Positions 33,061-41,798 of a stretch of DNA of 64,000 nt are shown here, piece after piece (positions within the stretch are counted from its first letter, which is position 1; every line of letters begins with the position of its first letter). The position numbers and the translations under genes were made by a program. The notes beneath the pieces are model-generated. The model was given only the letters and a program-made list of their open reading frames with translations, had not been told where the DNA came from and searched no databases. The stretch is from Planctomycetota bacterium (GTDB taxonomy: Bacteria; Planctomycetota; B15-G4). The stretch is from NCBI GenBank assembly GCA_021604805.1, contig BQJR01000002.1, positions 332,665 through 396,664 on the forward strand, given 5' to 3'.

Positions 33061-33519
33061 ATGGCCCGCGTCCCCGGCACTGAAACCGCCTCGAACAAGG
33101 CCGGCTGGCAGCCGGGCGACGGCGTGCGTTGCCGTCGCAGCCGGGCCAACGGCGAGCTCGGCCTCGCCGACACCCAGGGCTTCCTCGTGGAAGTGCGACC
33201 TGGACACGTGCGCGTGGTCGTCGATCTCAGCGGGCGCAGCGTGTGGCTCGAGAGCGTGGCCGTGCTGGCTCAGGGCGAACTCAGCGACGCGGGCCTGGAG
33301 CGCCTCGCCAGCGTGTTCCGGGCGCTGCGTGGCCGCCGCCTGGAGGTCGAGGAGGGCGGCCACTGGGCGATCTTCTCCGAGAGCTTCCCGTCCGACGCCG
33401 TCGACGAGGTGCGCAACACACTAGGTGACCAACTTGTCGCCTATGAACTGGCCTGCCACGGCGTGCACGAACTCGTGAGCCGACTCCAGCTGCGCGCCCC
33501 GGACAGCCGACCTGGGTAG
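33061..33519 (+). CDS. Hypothetical protein
   Basis: The 152-residue soluble product begins MARVPGTETASNKAGW. The first half is beta-rich (GFLVEVRPGHVRVVVDL, SVWLESVAVL), and the second half alternates helices (LERLASVFRALRGRR) with a strand (GGHWAIFSES). No motif, signal peptide or membrane segment is recognised. It stands divergent from the FG-GAP gene and 105 bases before the ferredoxin. The ATG is supported by the TAGACT box immediately upstream rather than by a Shine-Dalgarno. The function is unknown. Confidence 0.65.
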   Translation: MARVPGTETASNKAGWQPGDGVRCRRSRANGELGLADTQGFLVEVRPGHVRVVVDLSGRSVWLESVAVLAQGELSDAGLERLASVFRALRGRRLEVEEGGHWAIFSESFPSDAVDEVRNTLGDQLVAYELACHGVHELVSRLQLRAPDSRPG

Positions 33520-33539
33520 ACCGCTTCGGCTCCGGCGCC

Positions 33540-33545
33540 TATCAT
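33540..33545 (+). promoter_or_regulatory. Candidate promoter for the ferredoxin gene
   Basis: TATCAT (33540-33545) is preceded, after 17 bases, by TAGACC as a possible -35. It lies 79 bases before the ferredoxin ATG at 33625. Confidence 0.4.
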
Positions 33546-33624
33546 TGATGTTTCGGTCCCGAGCCGAGAAACTTTGGGCCAGCACACCCCCCAGCATCCA
33601 ACCCCAGCGAAAGACAGCGATCTC

Positions 33625-33855
33625 ATGGCCGACGCCAACGACAAGTACGCGGACAACGTCGACGGACCCTTCTACGTCGACACGCAGTGCATCCTCTGCC
33701 ACCTGTGCTCCGACATCGCGCCGGCCTTCTTCAAGGAAAGCCCGGACGGCGACCACGACTTCGTGCACACCCAGCCGAGCACCGATGAAGACATCGCGCT
33801 CTGCATCGAAGCCATGGAACAGTGCCCGGTGGAAGCCATCGGCGCCGACGGCTGA
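33625..33855 (+). CDS. Single-cluster ferredoxin
   Basis: The 76-residue acidic protein has the cluster motif CILCHLC (C-x2-C-x2-C), the following SDIAPAFF, and a distal CPVEAI. An additional Cys sits in ALCIEAMEQC. This is the layout of small bacterial single-cluster ferredoxins, in which four of the Cys bind a [4Fe-4S] cluster. It is a cytosolic one-electron carrier; no partner enzyme is adjacent. The ATG (MADANDKYADN) is favoured over an upstream TTG because it gives the typical compact length. A strong rho-independent terminator ends the transcript 69 bases past the stop. Confidence 0.9.
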   Translation: MADANDKYADNVDGPFYVDTQCILCHLCSDIAPAFFKESPDGDHDFVHTQPSTDEDIALCIEAMEQCPVEAIGADG

Positions 33856-33923
33856 AGCGCTGCACGGCTCACCGTTGAGTCGGTGAGCACAACTTGCGTC
33901 GCGCCTTCCCGCGGCAACGCACC

Positions 33924-33966
33924 ACGCGCGTGACCGGATTCGCTCCGGTTGCGCGCGTTTGTTTTT
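33924..33966 (+). terminator. Rho-independent terminator after the ferredoxin
   Basis: ACGCGCG/CGCGCGT (7 bp), a TG/TG internal mismatch and ACCGGA/TCCGGT (6 bp) close a TTCGC loop (33924-33958), followed by TTGTTTTT (33959-33966). The T-run overlaps the TAA of the convergent methyltransferase gene. It acts on the plus strand only. Confidence 0.85.
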
Positions 33967-35839
33967 AGTCGCGCACGCCCGAGTCTTTGAGCACGCGCAG
34001 GATCGGTTCGTAGCGACCGAAGGGCGGGAAGATGTAGGCGCCCTTGATGCGCTCGGCGTGATCCGCAGCGGCGGCCAAGCTCTCGGTGGCCACGCGGATG
34101 CCGACCTCGCGTTGATCTTCCTTGGTGCGTGCGCTGCGCAGGCGCTCGAGGATCTCGTCGGGCACTTCCATGCCAGGCACTTCACGCGTGAGGAACTCGG
34201 CGTTCTTCAGCGAGGCCAGCGGCAGGATCCCCACGAAGAACGGGATGCGCGGGTGGTCGGCGCTCAGTTCGAGGAAGCGTTCGAGGCGCTTGATGTCGTA
34301 GACCGGTTGGCTGAACACGAACTCGGCGCCGGCTTCGATCTTGCGACGGAAGCGGTCGACCTCGAGATCGATGTCCACGGCGCCGGGGTTGCAACCCACA
34401 CCGATCACGAAGTCGGTGTGCTCGCCGTTACCGAGCGGCTTGCCTGACAAGTCGACGCCTTCGTTGAGCATGCGCGCGAAGGTCACGAGGCCGATGGCGT
34501 CCACGTCGAACACAGCGGTGGCGTCGGGGAAGTTGCCCATCTTGGGCGGGTCGCCCGTGATCAACATCAGGTTGCGCTGACCGAGGCTGTGCGCGCCGAT
34601 CAGGTCCATCTGCATGGCCATCACGTTCCGGTCGCGGCAGCAGTAGTGGACGATCGTCTCCATGCCGACTTCGCGGCGCACGTGCTGCGCGAGACTGGCC
34701 GGGTTGGTGCGCGCGATGGCGCGCGGGCCGTCGGCCATGTTCACGGCGTCGACACCGTTGTCGTAGAGGAAGCGCGCCTTCTCCACGCGTGGCATGGGGT
34801 CGAGCCCGTTGGGCGGGTCGAGCTCCACGCTCACTTGGAACTTGGTGCCGAGCCCCGCGCCCCACGCCGAACGTTCCGCGATGGGCTTGGGCTGCACGAC
34901 GGGTTCAGCGGCCGCGTTCTCGTCGCCGACCTCGATGCGCGCCTTGCGCGGCTGGATCGACGCCAGGAACGAGCGCACTTCCTTGATCTGTTGCGGCGTG
35001 ACGCCACAGCAACCGCCGATGATGCGCGCGCCCTTCTGCACGAAGCGACGGCTGTACTCCGCCATGTACTCCGGCGAAGACAAGTACACCTGGCGACCTT
35101 CGATGAGCGCGGGCCCGCCCACGTTCGGCATCGCCGCGATCGGCACGTTGCCCGAAGCCTTGTGCAAGGTCTCCACCACTTCGAGCGTGGTGTGCGGGCC
35201 GTCGCCACAGTTGGCGCCGACCGCGTCGGCACCGGCGGCCACGGCCATGGCGGCCACGTCTTGCGGCTGCACCAGGAACTCGTGACTGTTCATCACGAAG
35301 CCGCGATGGAACGAGAAGCTCGCCACCACGGGCAGGTCGGCGGCGCGCTTGCAGGCCGCGATGGCCTGACGCAGGTCGTGCACGCTCGTGAAGGTGTCGA
35401 GGAACACGAGGTCGGCGCCTTCTTCGGCGAGAATCCGCGCGACCTCTTCGTAGGCGGCGGCCTGCTCGGAGTCGCTCAACCCGGCGGCCTTGGCGGCGGG
35501 GCCGAGCGGGCCCACGCTGCCGGCCACGAACACGGTGTCGGGCACGGTTTCGCGCGCCAGGCGCACGCCCCCGCGCAGGATGTCTTCGAGGCGTTCTTCG
35601 AGGCCGTGTCCGGCGAGCTTGGGGCGGTTCGCGCCGTAGGTGTTGGCCTCGATGAGCTCGCTGCCGGCCTTCAGGAAGTCGCCGTGGATCGCCTGCACCA
35701 GCTGCGGGCTCGACACGTTCAGCTCGTCGTAGCAGCGGTTGATGAAGATGCCGCGGCCGTAGATCTCGGAGCCCATGCCGCCGTCGCCGAGGATCACTCG
35801 CTCGGCGAGTACTTCCAGGAAGGACGGTCGGGAAGCCAT
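33965..35839 (-). CDS. Homocysteine S-methyltransferase / methylenetetrahydrofolate reductase fusion
   Basis: The 624-residue product has two domains. Residues about 1-300 form a MetH-type homocysteine-binding barrel with ILGDGGMGSEI, GANCGDGP and GGCCGVTPQQ, giving the zinc-binding Cys. Residues about 330-620 form a MetF-like barrel (VSVELDPPNG, HYCCRDRN, MLITGDPPKMG, FVFSQPVYD). Such fusions (YitJ type) are known in other bacteria. No cobalamin or folate-handling MetH C-terminal modules are present, so the methyl donor is unclear. It is likely involved in methionine and one-carbon metabolism in the cytosol. The 278 bases upstream, shared with the divergent SufT-like gene, show no recognised SAM riboswitch. 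Confidence 0.9.
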   Translation of the reverse strand: MASRPSFLEVLAERVILGDGGMGSEIYGRGIFINRCYDELNVSSPQLVQAIHGDFLKAGSELIEANTYGANRPKLAGHGLEERLEDILRGGVRLARETVPDTVFVAGSVGPLGPAAKAAGLSDSEQAAAYEEVARILAEEGADLVFLDTFTSVHDLRQAIAACKRAADLPVVASFSFHRGFVMNSHEFLVQPQDVAAMAVAAGADAVGANCGDGPHTTLEVVETLHKASGNVPIAAMPNVGGPALIEGRQVYLSSPEYMAEYSRRFVQKGARIIGGCCGVTPQQIKEVRSFLASIQPRKARIEVGDENAAAEPVVQPKPIAERSAWGAGLGTKFQVSVELDPPNGLDPMPRVEKARFLYDNGVDAVNMADGPRAIARTNPASLAQHVRREVGMETIVHYCCRDRNVMAMQMDLIGAHSLGQRNLMLITGDPPKMGNFPDATAVFDVDAIGLVTFARMLNEGVDLSGKPLGNGEHTDFVIGVGCNPGAVDIDLEVDRFRRKIEAGAEFVFSQPVYDIKRLERFLELSADHPRIPFFVGILPLASLKNAEFLTREVPGMEVPDEILERLRSARTKEDQREVGIRVATESLAAAADHAERIKGAYIFPPFGRYEPILRVLKDSGVRD

Positions 35840-36117
35840 GGCAGCTGTTTCGGGATTCGTCCGAACTGAAGGGGCGAGTGAAGCGGGTCAGGGTAGCGGT
35901 GTGGCCGGAGACGGACAACCCAGGCTGATCTCTCGTCGGCAGGCGCGGGCGGCCGACTGTGCGGCTTCCGGCCACGAATCGTCGAGCTCCCGAGACGAAT
36001 CGTGGCGCGCGAGCAGGCGCGGCGAGCGGCGCGCGCGTCGACCCGCTACGATGGGCGGTCGGCGAGCCCCCGCGTGGCGCGCCCGCCCCGGACCCCCACC
36101 CGGAACTCAGAGCTTCC

Positions 36118-36435
36118 ATGAGCAACGAAGAGAATCCCCTGCGCCAGCCCGTGATGGATGCGCTGGCCACGGTCTACGACCCCGAGGTCCCCGTCGACAT
36201 CGTGAACTTCGGCCTGATCTACGGCCTGGAGATCGAGGACGACGCCACGGTGAAGATCACCATGAGCCTCACCTCGCCGAGCTGCCCGTCGGCGAAAGAG
36301 ATCCCCAGTGAGTGCGAGCGCAAAGTCGGCGCCATCGACGGCGTGAAGGATGTCGAAGTGCACATCGTGTGGGATCCGCCGTGGGGCCCCGAGATGATCT
36401 CCCCCGAAGGCCGCCAGAAGCTCGGGATGGACTGA
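36118..36435 (+). CDS. SufT/MIP18-family (DUF59) protein
   Basis: The 105-residue single-domain product has the DUF59 pattern: VYDPEVPVDIVNFGLIYGLE, ITMSLTSPSCPSAKEI with the conserved Cys, and the C-terminal VHIVWDPPWGPEMISPEG. Related proteins (SufT, PaaD, eukaryotic MIP18/CIA2) help mature Fe-S proteins; that is the probable cytosolic role here. No other suf gene is seen in the window. It precedes the DUF2254 gene by 53 bases on the same strand. A TACGAT box lies 65 bases upstream of the ATG. Confidence 0.88.
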   Translation: MSNEENPLRQPVMDALATVYDPEVPVDIVNFGLIYGLEIEDDATVKITMSLTSPSCPSAKEIPSECERKVGAIDGVKDVEVHIVWDPPWGPEMISPEGRQKLGMD

Positions 36436-36488
36436 ACGACAGCGAGCAGCGCTGACCGAGAAGGCCGACTTCGCCGAGGTGCACTGCC

Positions 36489-37814
36489 GTGACCGCGCTG
36501 CTGCTGAAGCTCTGGAGCCAGGTGCGGTCGAGCTTCTGGTTCTACCCGTCGCTCATGGCCTTGCTGGCGGTGGTGCTCGCCTTCGCCACCATCGCGCTCG
36601 ACGAGCGCGTCACCGACAAGTGGCTCAGTTCGCAAGACTGGGTCTACACCGGCGGTGCCGCCGGCGCGACGGCCGTGCTGCAGACCATCGCCGGTTCGAT
36701 GATCACGATCGCCGGCGTGGTGTTCTCGCTCACGCTGGTCGCCTTGTCGTTGGCGTCGTCGCAGTTCGGGCCGCGCCTGCTCAGCAACTTCATGAGCGAC
36801 GTCTCCACGCAGGTGGTGCTCGGCACCTTCGTGGCCACGTTCCTCTACTGCCTGCTCATCCTGCGCACCCTGCGTCACGACACCGACGAGCTGTTCGTGC
36901 CGCACCTCTCGATCACCCTGGGCGTGGTCTTCGCGCTCTGCAGCTTGTGGGTGCTGATCTACTTCATCCATCACGTGTCGGTCTCGATCCAGGCCGACGA
37001 GATCATCGCGCGCGTGAGCCGCGAGCTCGATCAGGGCACCGAGCGACTGTTCCCCGAGCGCGTCGGTGAGGCCGAGCAGCGGCGCGCGGACCATCGCGAT
37101 GTTCAGCAGCCGGACTTCGACGCGGACGCGCGCCCGGTGGAGATCGTCGGCGACGGCTACCTCCAGATCGTGAACGCGCACGCACTGCTCGAACTGGCCG
37201 TCGAGCGCGACCTGACCTTGAAGGTGCTCCACCGACCAGGGCACTACCTCGTGGACGGCACCACGCTCCTGGAGGTGCACCCCGGCGAGCGCCTCGACGA
37301 CGAGCTGAGCAAGCGCCTGCGCGGGCTCTTCGCGCTGGGCAGCAAGCGCACCCCGGCGCAAGACTTCGAGTTCTCGATCAACCAACTCGTGGAGATCGCC
37401 GTGCGCGCCTTGTCACCCGGCGTGAACGATCCGTTCACTGCGATCACCTGCGTCGACCGGATCGGTTCCTTGCTGGTGAAGCTCGCCACACGCGACATGC
37501 CCAGCTCCGAACGTTTCGACGAACAAGGTCGCCTGCGCGTGCTGGCTCCCGCGATCACCTACCCCGCGCTGGTGGAAGCGAGCCTGAATCAGATCCGCCA
37601 GCACGCGCGCAACGACGTGGCCGTGACGCTGCGCCTGCTCGAGACACTCGCCGTCGCGGCGGGACACGTGACGCGCGAACCCGACCGCGCGGCGCTGCGT
37701 CGCCAAGCCGACATGCTGCACCGCGGAGCCGACGCCAGCTTCAGCGAAGAACAGGACCGCCTCGCAGCGCAGGAACGCTACGAGGCGGTGACACGCGTGC
37801 TGGATGTGAGCTGA
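36489..37814 (+). CDS. DUF2254 membrane protein
   Basis: The 441-residue product has four N-terminal hydrophobic helices (about residues 16-165): SLMALLAVVLAFATIAL, GSMITIAGVVFSLTLVAL, LGTFVATFLYCLLIL and LSITLGVVFALCSLWVLIYF. A large soluble domain (about 170-441) follows, with DFEFSINQLVEIAVRALSPG and NDPFTAITCVDR. These are hallmarks of the DUF2254 family, whose function is unknown. The start is GTG with GAGGTG about 8 bases upstream. It follows the SufT-like gene and is probably cotranscribed. Confidence 0.87.
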   Translation: MTALLLKLWSQVRSSFWFYPSLMALLAVVLAFATIALDERVTDKWLSSQDWVYTGGAAGATAVLQTIAGSMITIAGVVFSLTLVALSLASSQFGPRLLSNFMSDVSTQVVLGTFVATFLYCLLILRTLRHDTDELFVPHLSITLGVVFALCSLWVLIYFIHHVSVSIQADEIIARVSRELDQGTERLFPERVGEAEQRRADHRDVQQPDFDADARPVEIVGDGYLQIVNAHALLELAVERDLTLKVLHRPGHYLVDGTTLLEVHPGERLDDELSKRLRGLFALGSKRTPAQDFEFSINQLVEIAVRALSPGVNDPFTAITCVDRIGSLLVKLATRDMPSSERFDEQGRLRVLAPAITYPALVEASLNQIRQHARNDVAVTLRLLETLAVAAGHVTREPDRAALRRQADMLHRGADASFSEEQDRLAAQERYEAVTRVLDVS

Positions 37815-37863
37815 GGCGCGGCCCGACGCGCGGAGCTGCCGTGCTCGACCGCGTGCGCGTGGA

Positions 37864-40716
37864 TCAGGCGTCGGTGTCGAGGCGGTTGCCGTCGATGTCG
37901 AGGCGGACGGGTTCGCCGTAGCCGAGTTCGCTGAGCGCGGGACCCACGCTTTCGGCGTCGCCCACGACCAGGATCGACATCTGGTCCGGGTGCAGGTGCT
38001 TGGTGGCGAGCGCGTCGAGCGCGGCCTTGTCGGCGCTCTGCAACCACGCGCGGCGCTGCAACATGTAGTCGTCGTCGAAACCGTAGCGGCTGATCTGTTC
38101 GGCAGCGCCGAGTTGCGCGCCGAGTGACTCGTACTGACGGCTCATGGCCTGCATGAGCGCGTCCTTCGCGAACTCGACTTCGGCTTCGCTGAGGCCGTCT
38201 TGGATACCGTTGATCTCCTTCATGACCTCGGCCACCGACTCCTTGCTCACGTCGGTGCGCACGCCCGACGAGGCCGTGAAGCTGCCGGGGCGCAACCCGC
38301 CGGACATGCTCGAACGCGCGCCGTAGGTGTAGCCCTTGTCCTCGCGCAGGTTCATGTTGATGCGGCTGCTGAAGCTTCCGCCGAGCACGTAGTTCATCAC
38401 CGAGAAGGGGTAGTAGTCGGGATCGGTGGCGGCCAGGCCGGCATGGCCGATGCGGATCTGCGACTGCGGCGCGCCGGGCTTGTCCACCAGGAAGACCGTG
38501 GCCTGTTCCACGCCGCGACGCCCCGTGTCAGCCAGTGGCGACGGTTCGTGATCGTCCCAGCGCTCCAAGATCGGCGTGAAGAGTTCGCGCACGCGATCGG
38601 CGCCCACGTTGCCGGCCACGACCAAGCGCGCGCCGCGCGGCACGACATTGGCGGCGTGGAAGGCGCGCAAGTCGTCGAGGGTGAGTGCGCGCACCGACTC
38701 GAGCGTGCCCGACGACGGCCAGGCCGCCACCGAGTCGTTCGCGTAGTTCAGCCGACGCCACACGTTGCTCGCGATGGTGTTGATCGAATCGCCGCGCGTC
38801 TCGAGCGCTTGGATGCAGTCGCGCTTCACGCGTTCGAACTCGGCTTCCTCGAAACGCGGCGTGAGCAACATCTCGCCGAGCAGCGCCACGGCTTCGGGCA
38901 GGTGCTTCTCGAGCGTCCAGAGTGAGAGCGTGAGTTCGTCGTCGCTGGAGCGCACGGAGAGCGAGGCGCCCAGGGCGTCGCGTCGGTTGGTGAGCTCCAC
39001 GACATCCATGCTCGCGGTGCCCTCGTTCATCAGCGAGGCCGTGAGCGACGCCACGCCGAGCGTGTCCATCGTTTCGCGCAGGCGCCCGGCGGGCACGTGC
39101 AGCGAGAGGTTCACGGCGGGCAACTCGGTGTACTCCACGCCCGTGACCGAGACGCCCTTGTCGAGTTCGTCGTGCCACACGACCGGCGGCTGGAAGCCGA
39201 GCTCGGCACCGGCGGCGGGCGGCGAGGAACGATCGAAGCTGGCGTCGGCGGCGAGCTGCGCGGAGCTGCGACCGCGCGCGGCCATGTCCATGCGACCTTC
39301 GGGCACGACCGACATGATCACGGCGGGCTTGTCGAGCAGGTAGCGCTCGAGCACGGCCACGAGCTGTTCGGGCTGCAGCGCGAGCGTGGCCTCGAGGTCG
39401 GCCGTGACTTCGCTGGGCTCACCGCGGAACACGTTGGCTTCGGCCAGCGCCGACGTGCGACGCGAAACGGTTTCATAGCGGCGCACGAGGCCAGCCTCGT
39501 AGCGCGCCTTCAAGCGCGCGAGGCGCTCCGGCTCCACGCCCTTGCGCGCCGTCTCGGCCAGGATCTGGCGGATGCGCTCTTCGAGTTGGTCGAGGCTCAC
39601 GCCCTCGGCGGGGCGCACGGTGATCGTGAACTCACCGGCTTGCTCGTCGTCGGAGTGGAAGGCGCTCACGGAGGTCACGAGCTTCTCGTCGACGGCGAGG
39701 GCCTTGTCGAGCAGGGCGGCGTCGTTGGCCGAGAGCACCGAGGCGAGCATGGCGAGCGCCACAGCGTCGTGCGTGCCTTCGTGCGCGCCGGGCCAGGTCA
39801 TCGTGAGCTGCGGCACTTGCACCTTGTCGTCCATGGCGAGGCGCACGTCTTGCTCGAGCGTGACCGGTCGCGGCGCGGGCTTGGTGACTTCGGGACCACG
39901 CGGGATCGAGCCGAAGTACTTCTCCACGAGCGCTTTCACTTGCGCGGGATCCACGTCGCCACCGATGGCGAGCGTGGCGTTGTTCGGGCCGTACCAGCGT
40001 TGGAAGAAGTTGATCACGTCGGACAAGCTCGCCGCCGTGAGGTCTTCGTGGCTGCCGATCGTGAGCCAACTGTAGCTGTGGCCTTCGGGGTAGAGCGCCG
40101 CCGCGATCGCGCCGCGCGCCTGACCGTAAGGCCGGTTCTCGTAGTTCTGCCGGCGCTCGTTCTTCACGACTTCGCGCTGGTTGTCGAGCTTGTCCTGACT
40201 GATCGACGGCAACAGGAAGCCCATGCGATCGGCTTCGAGCCAGAGCGCCAACTCGAGCTGGTTGCTCGGCATGGTCTCGAAGTAGTTCGTGCGATCGCGG
40301 TTGGTGGTTCCATTGAGCGTGCCGCCCGCTTCGCTCACGTACTTGAAGTGCATGTCGTCGCCGACATTGGCGCTGCCTTGGAACATCAAGTGCTCGAACA
40401 AGTGCGCGAAGCCCGAGCGGCCCGTCTCCTCGCGCCCACTGCCCACGTGGTAGACGACGTAGACGGCCACGACCGGGTCGCTGTGGTCTTCGTGCACCAC
40501 CACGTCGAGCCCGTTGTCGAGCGTGAACTTCTCGTAGGGGATCTCGAGCTGCCCCGAGCTTTCCGAAGACGACTGAGCCATGAGGGTTCCCTGGGCGCAG
40601 AGCAGCGTGCCGGCGAGCGCGGCGGCGGCGAGCAGCTTGCTGAGTGTGAGCTGACGGTTGGCGGCAAGCTGGCGCTCAGCGGTGAGCGAGCGCGCGGCGG
40701 CGGACGAGCGAAGCAT
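37864..40716 (-). CDS. Exported two-domain M16 zinc metallopeptidase
   Basis: The 950-residue product has a signal sequence (LSKLLAAAALAGTLLCAQG) and two M16 domains. The N-terminal domain carries the inverted zinc motif HLFEH (His105, His109, with Glu108 catalytic) and the third ligand, most likely Glu187 in REVVKNERR. The C-terminal domain (about 500-950) is the non-catalytic partner, with NYVLGGSFSSRINMNLRE and GYTYGARSSMSGG. Both halves in one chain are typical of pitrilysin-like bacterial proteases that degrade small peptides in the periplasm. A CGGAG lies 8 bases before the ATG and a TAAAGT box 24 bases upstream. Confidence 0.92.
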   Translation of the reverse strand: MLRSSAAARSLTAERQLAANRQLTLSKLLAAAALAGTLLCAQGTLMAQSSSESSGQLEIPYEKFTLDNGLDVVVHEDHSDPVVAVYVVYHVGSGREETGRSGFAHLFEHLMFQGSANVGDDMHFKYVSEAGGTLNGTTNRDRTNYFETMPSNQLELALWLEADRMGFLLPSISQDKLDNQREVVKNERRQNYENRPYGQARGAIAAALYPEGHSYSWLTIGSHEDLTAASLSDVINFFQRWYGPNNATLAIGGDVDPAQVKALVEKYFGSIPRGPEVTKPAPRPVTLEQDVRLAMDDKVQVPQLTMTWPGAHEGTHDAVALAMLASVLSANDAALLDKALAVDEKLVTSVSAFHSDDEQAGEFTITVRPAEGVSLDQLEERIRQILAETARKGVEPERLARLKARYEAGLVRRYETVSRRTSALAEANVFRGEPSEVTADLEATLALQPEQLVAVLERYLLDKPAVIMSVVPEGRMDMAARGRSSAQLAADASFDRSSPPAAGAELGFQPPVVWHDELDKGVSVTGVEYTELPAVNLSLHVPAGRLRETMDTLGVASLTASLMNEGTASMDVVELTNRRDALGASLSVRSSDDELTLSLWTLEKHLPEAVALLGEMLLTPRFEEAEFERVKRDCIQALETRGDSINTIASNVWRRLNYANDSVAAWPSSGTLESVRALTLDDLRAFHAANVVPRGARLVVAGNVGADRVRELFTPILERWDDHEPSPLADTGRRGVEQATVFLVDKPGAPQSQIRIGHAGLAATDPDYYPFSVMNYVLGGSFSSRINMNLREDKGYTYGARSSMSGGLRPGSFTASSGVRTDVSKESVAEVMKEINGIQDGLSEAEVEFAKDALMQAMSRQYESLGAQLGAAEQISRYGFDDDYMLQRRAWLQSADKAALDALATKHLHPDQMSILVVGDAESVGPALSELGYGEPVRLDIDGNRLDTDA

Positions 40717-40740
40717 GATGGATCTCCGGGAGGCCGCGGC

Positions 40741-40746
40741 ACTTTA
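40741..40746 (-). promoter_or_regulatory. Candidate -10 box TAAAGT for the M16 gene
   Basis: TAAAGT on the minus strand lies 24 bases before the ATG at 40716 and fits the TANNNT pattern. It is the same hexamer as that before nadC. Confidence 0.4.
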
Positions 40747-40787
40747 GCACTTCGCCTGAGCGAGCTGTTCGCTGGGCGCCCGGACAC

Positions 40788-40793
40788 TAGAAT
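40788..40793 (+). promoter_or_regulatory. Candidate -10 box TAGAAT for the coiled-coil gene
   Basis: TAGAAT lies 20 bases before the ATG at 40814, in the short region divergent from the M16 gene. No good -35 or Shine-Dalgarno is visible. Confidence 0.4.
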
Positions 40794-40813
40794 GGCGCGC
40801 CGACAACGCAACC

Positions 40814-41782
40814 ATGACCAACGACTTCCCCAGCTCCGAACTCGATCGCGAAGGCCTCGCGCGTCTCGATGCGCAGCTCGACGTGGTGCGCAGCGACTTG
40901 CACTGCGCGCGGCGTGACTCTGCGCTCTTGGAAACGCTGCGACGCCGTCTCGCCGAGCTCCACGCTCGACTCAAGACACGCCTCGCGAGCGAAGCGCGCG
41001 AACACGCCGACGTGCTCGAGCTCGAAGGCACCACGCTCACCGCGCTGATCGAACGCCTCTTCGGCGACAGCGACGCGCGCCTCGAACGCGAGCGCAGCGA
41101 ATGGATCACCGCGCGCTTACGCCGCGAACAGATCGAGGAAGAACTTGCCGTCACGCAGGAGCAAGAGCGCGCGCTCGCCGCACGCGTGGCATCGCAAGGT
41201 GATGCGCGCGAACGCTACCGCCGCCTGCTCGCGATCAAGTCGAACTGGTTGCACGAGAACCGCTCCAAGCAGGCCGAGCGCGTGATCCATCTCACCGAAC
41301 GTCAGGCCGCGCTGGTGGAAACCGTGCGCGAGTTCGACGAGGTCGTGTGGGCCGGCGAGGTCGCCAAGGGCGCGCTGAGCGGTTTGCTCCACGCGCTCTC
41401 GCGCGCGCAAGCGCTGTCGGCCGTCGACCCGCTGGGCATCACGGCGGTGTGGGGCCATCAACGCCATTTCGAAGACGCGCACCGTCACGCCTCGAGCGCC
41501 AACCGCGCGCTCTCACGCTTCCGACTCGAGCTGCGCGACGTGCGCAGTCACCACGGCGAAACCGTGATCACCGCAGTCGACGGCTTCGACGCCGAGCTCT
41601 ACGACGAGATCGTCGACGACTGGGTCATCTCGCCGCGCGTCGACCGCAGCCACGCCAAGGTGAGCATCACGCGCACACGTCTCAGCCGCGCCCTGCGCGC
41701 CCTCCTCTTGAAGCGGCGCGACCTGCGTCGTGAACTGGAACTCGTGCGCGGTCGACGCACACGCCTCGAGTCGGGCGAGTGA
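40814..41782 (+). CDS. Coiled-coil hypothetical protein
   Basis: The 322-residue product is strongly helical and rich in Arg, Glu, Leu and Ala. Long heptad-like stretches occur at about 10-60 and 90-170 (RLRREQIEEELAVTQEQERA). A more mixed, partly hydrophobic middle (AVDPLGITAVWGHQRH) and a second coiled stretch at the C-terminus (RALLLKRRDLRRELELV) follow. There is no signal peptide or membrane segment, so it is probably cytosolic. No family is recognised. It is followed after 16 bases by the ornithine cyclodeaminase-family gene and is probably cotranscribed with it; no functional link is apparent. Confidence 0.65.
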   Translation: MTNDFPSSELDREGLARLDAQLDVVRSDLHCARRDSALLETLRRRLAELHARLKTRLASEAREHADVLELEGTTLTALIERLFGDSDARLERERSEWITARLRREQIEEELAVTQEQERALAARVASQGDARERYRRLLAIKSNWLHENRSKQAERVIHLTERQAALVETVREFDEVVWAGEVAKGALSGLLHALSRAQALSAVDPLGITAVWGHQRHFEDAHRHASSANRALSRFRLELRDVRSHHGETVITAVDGFDAELYDEIVDDWVISPRVDRSHAKVSITRTRLSRALRALLLKRRDLRRELELVRGRRTRLESGE

Positions 41783-41798
41783 GACTCACGAGCCACAC

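Noticed and set aside
35840..36117. SAM riboswitch upstream of the homocysteine methyltransferase fusion
   Set aside because: I could not match any SAM-I, SAM-II, SAM-IV or SAH core by eye; a covariance-model search (Infernal/Rfam) would settle it.
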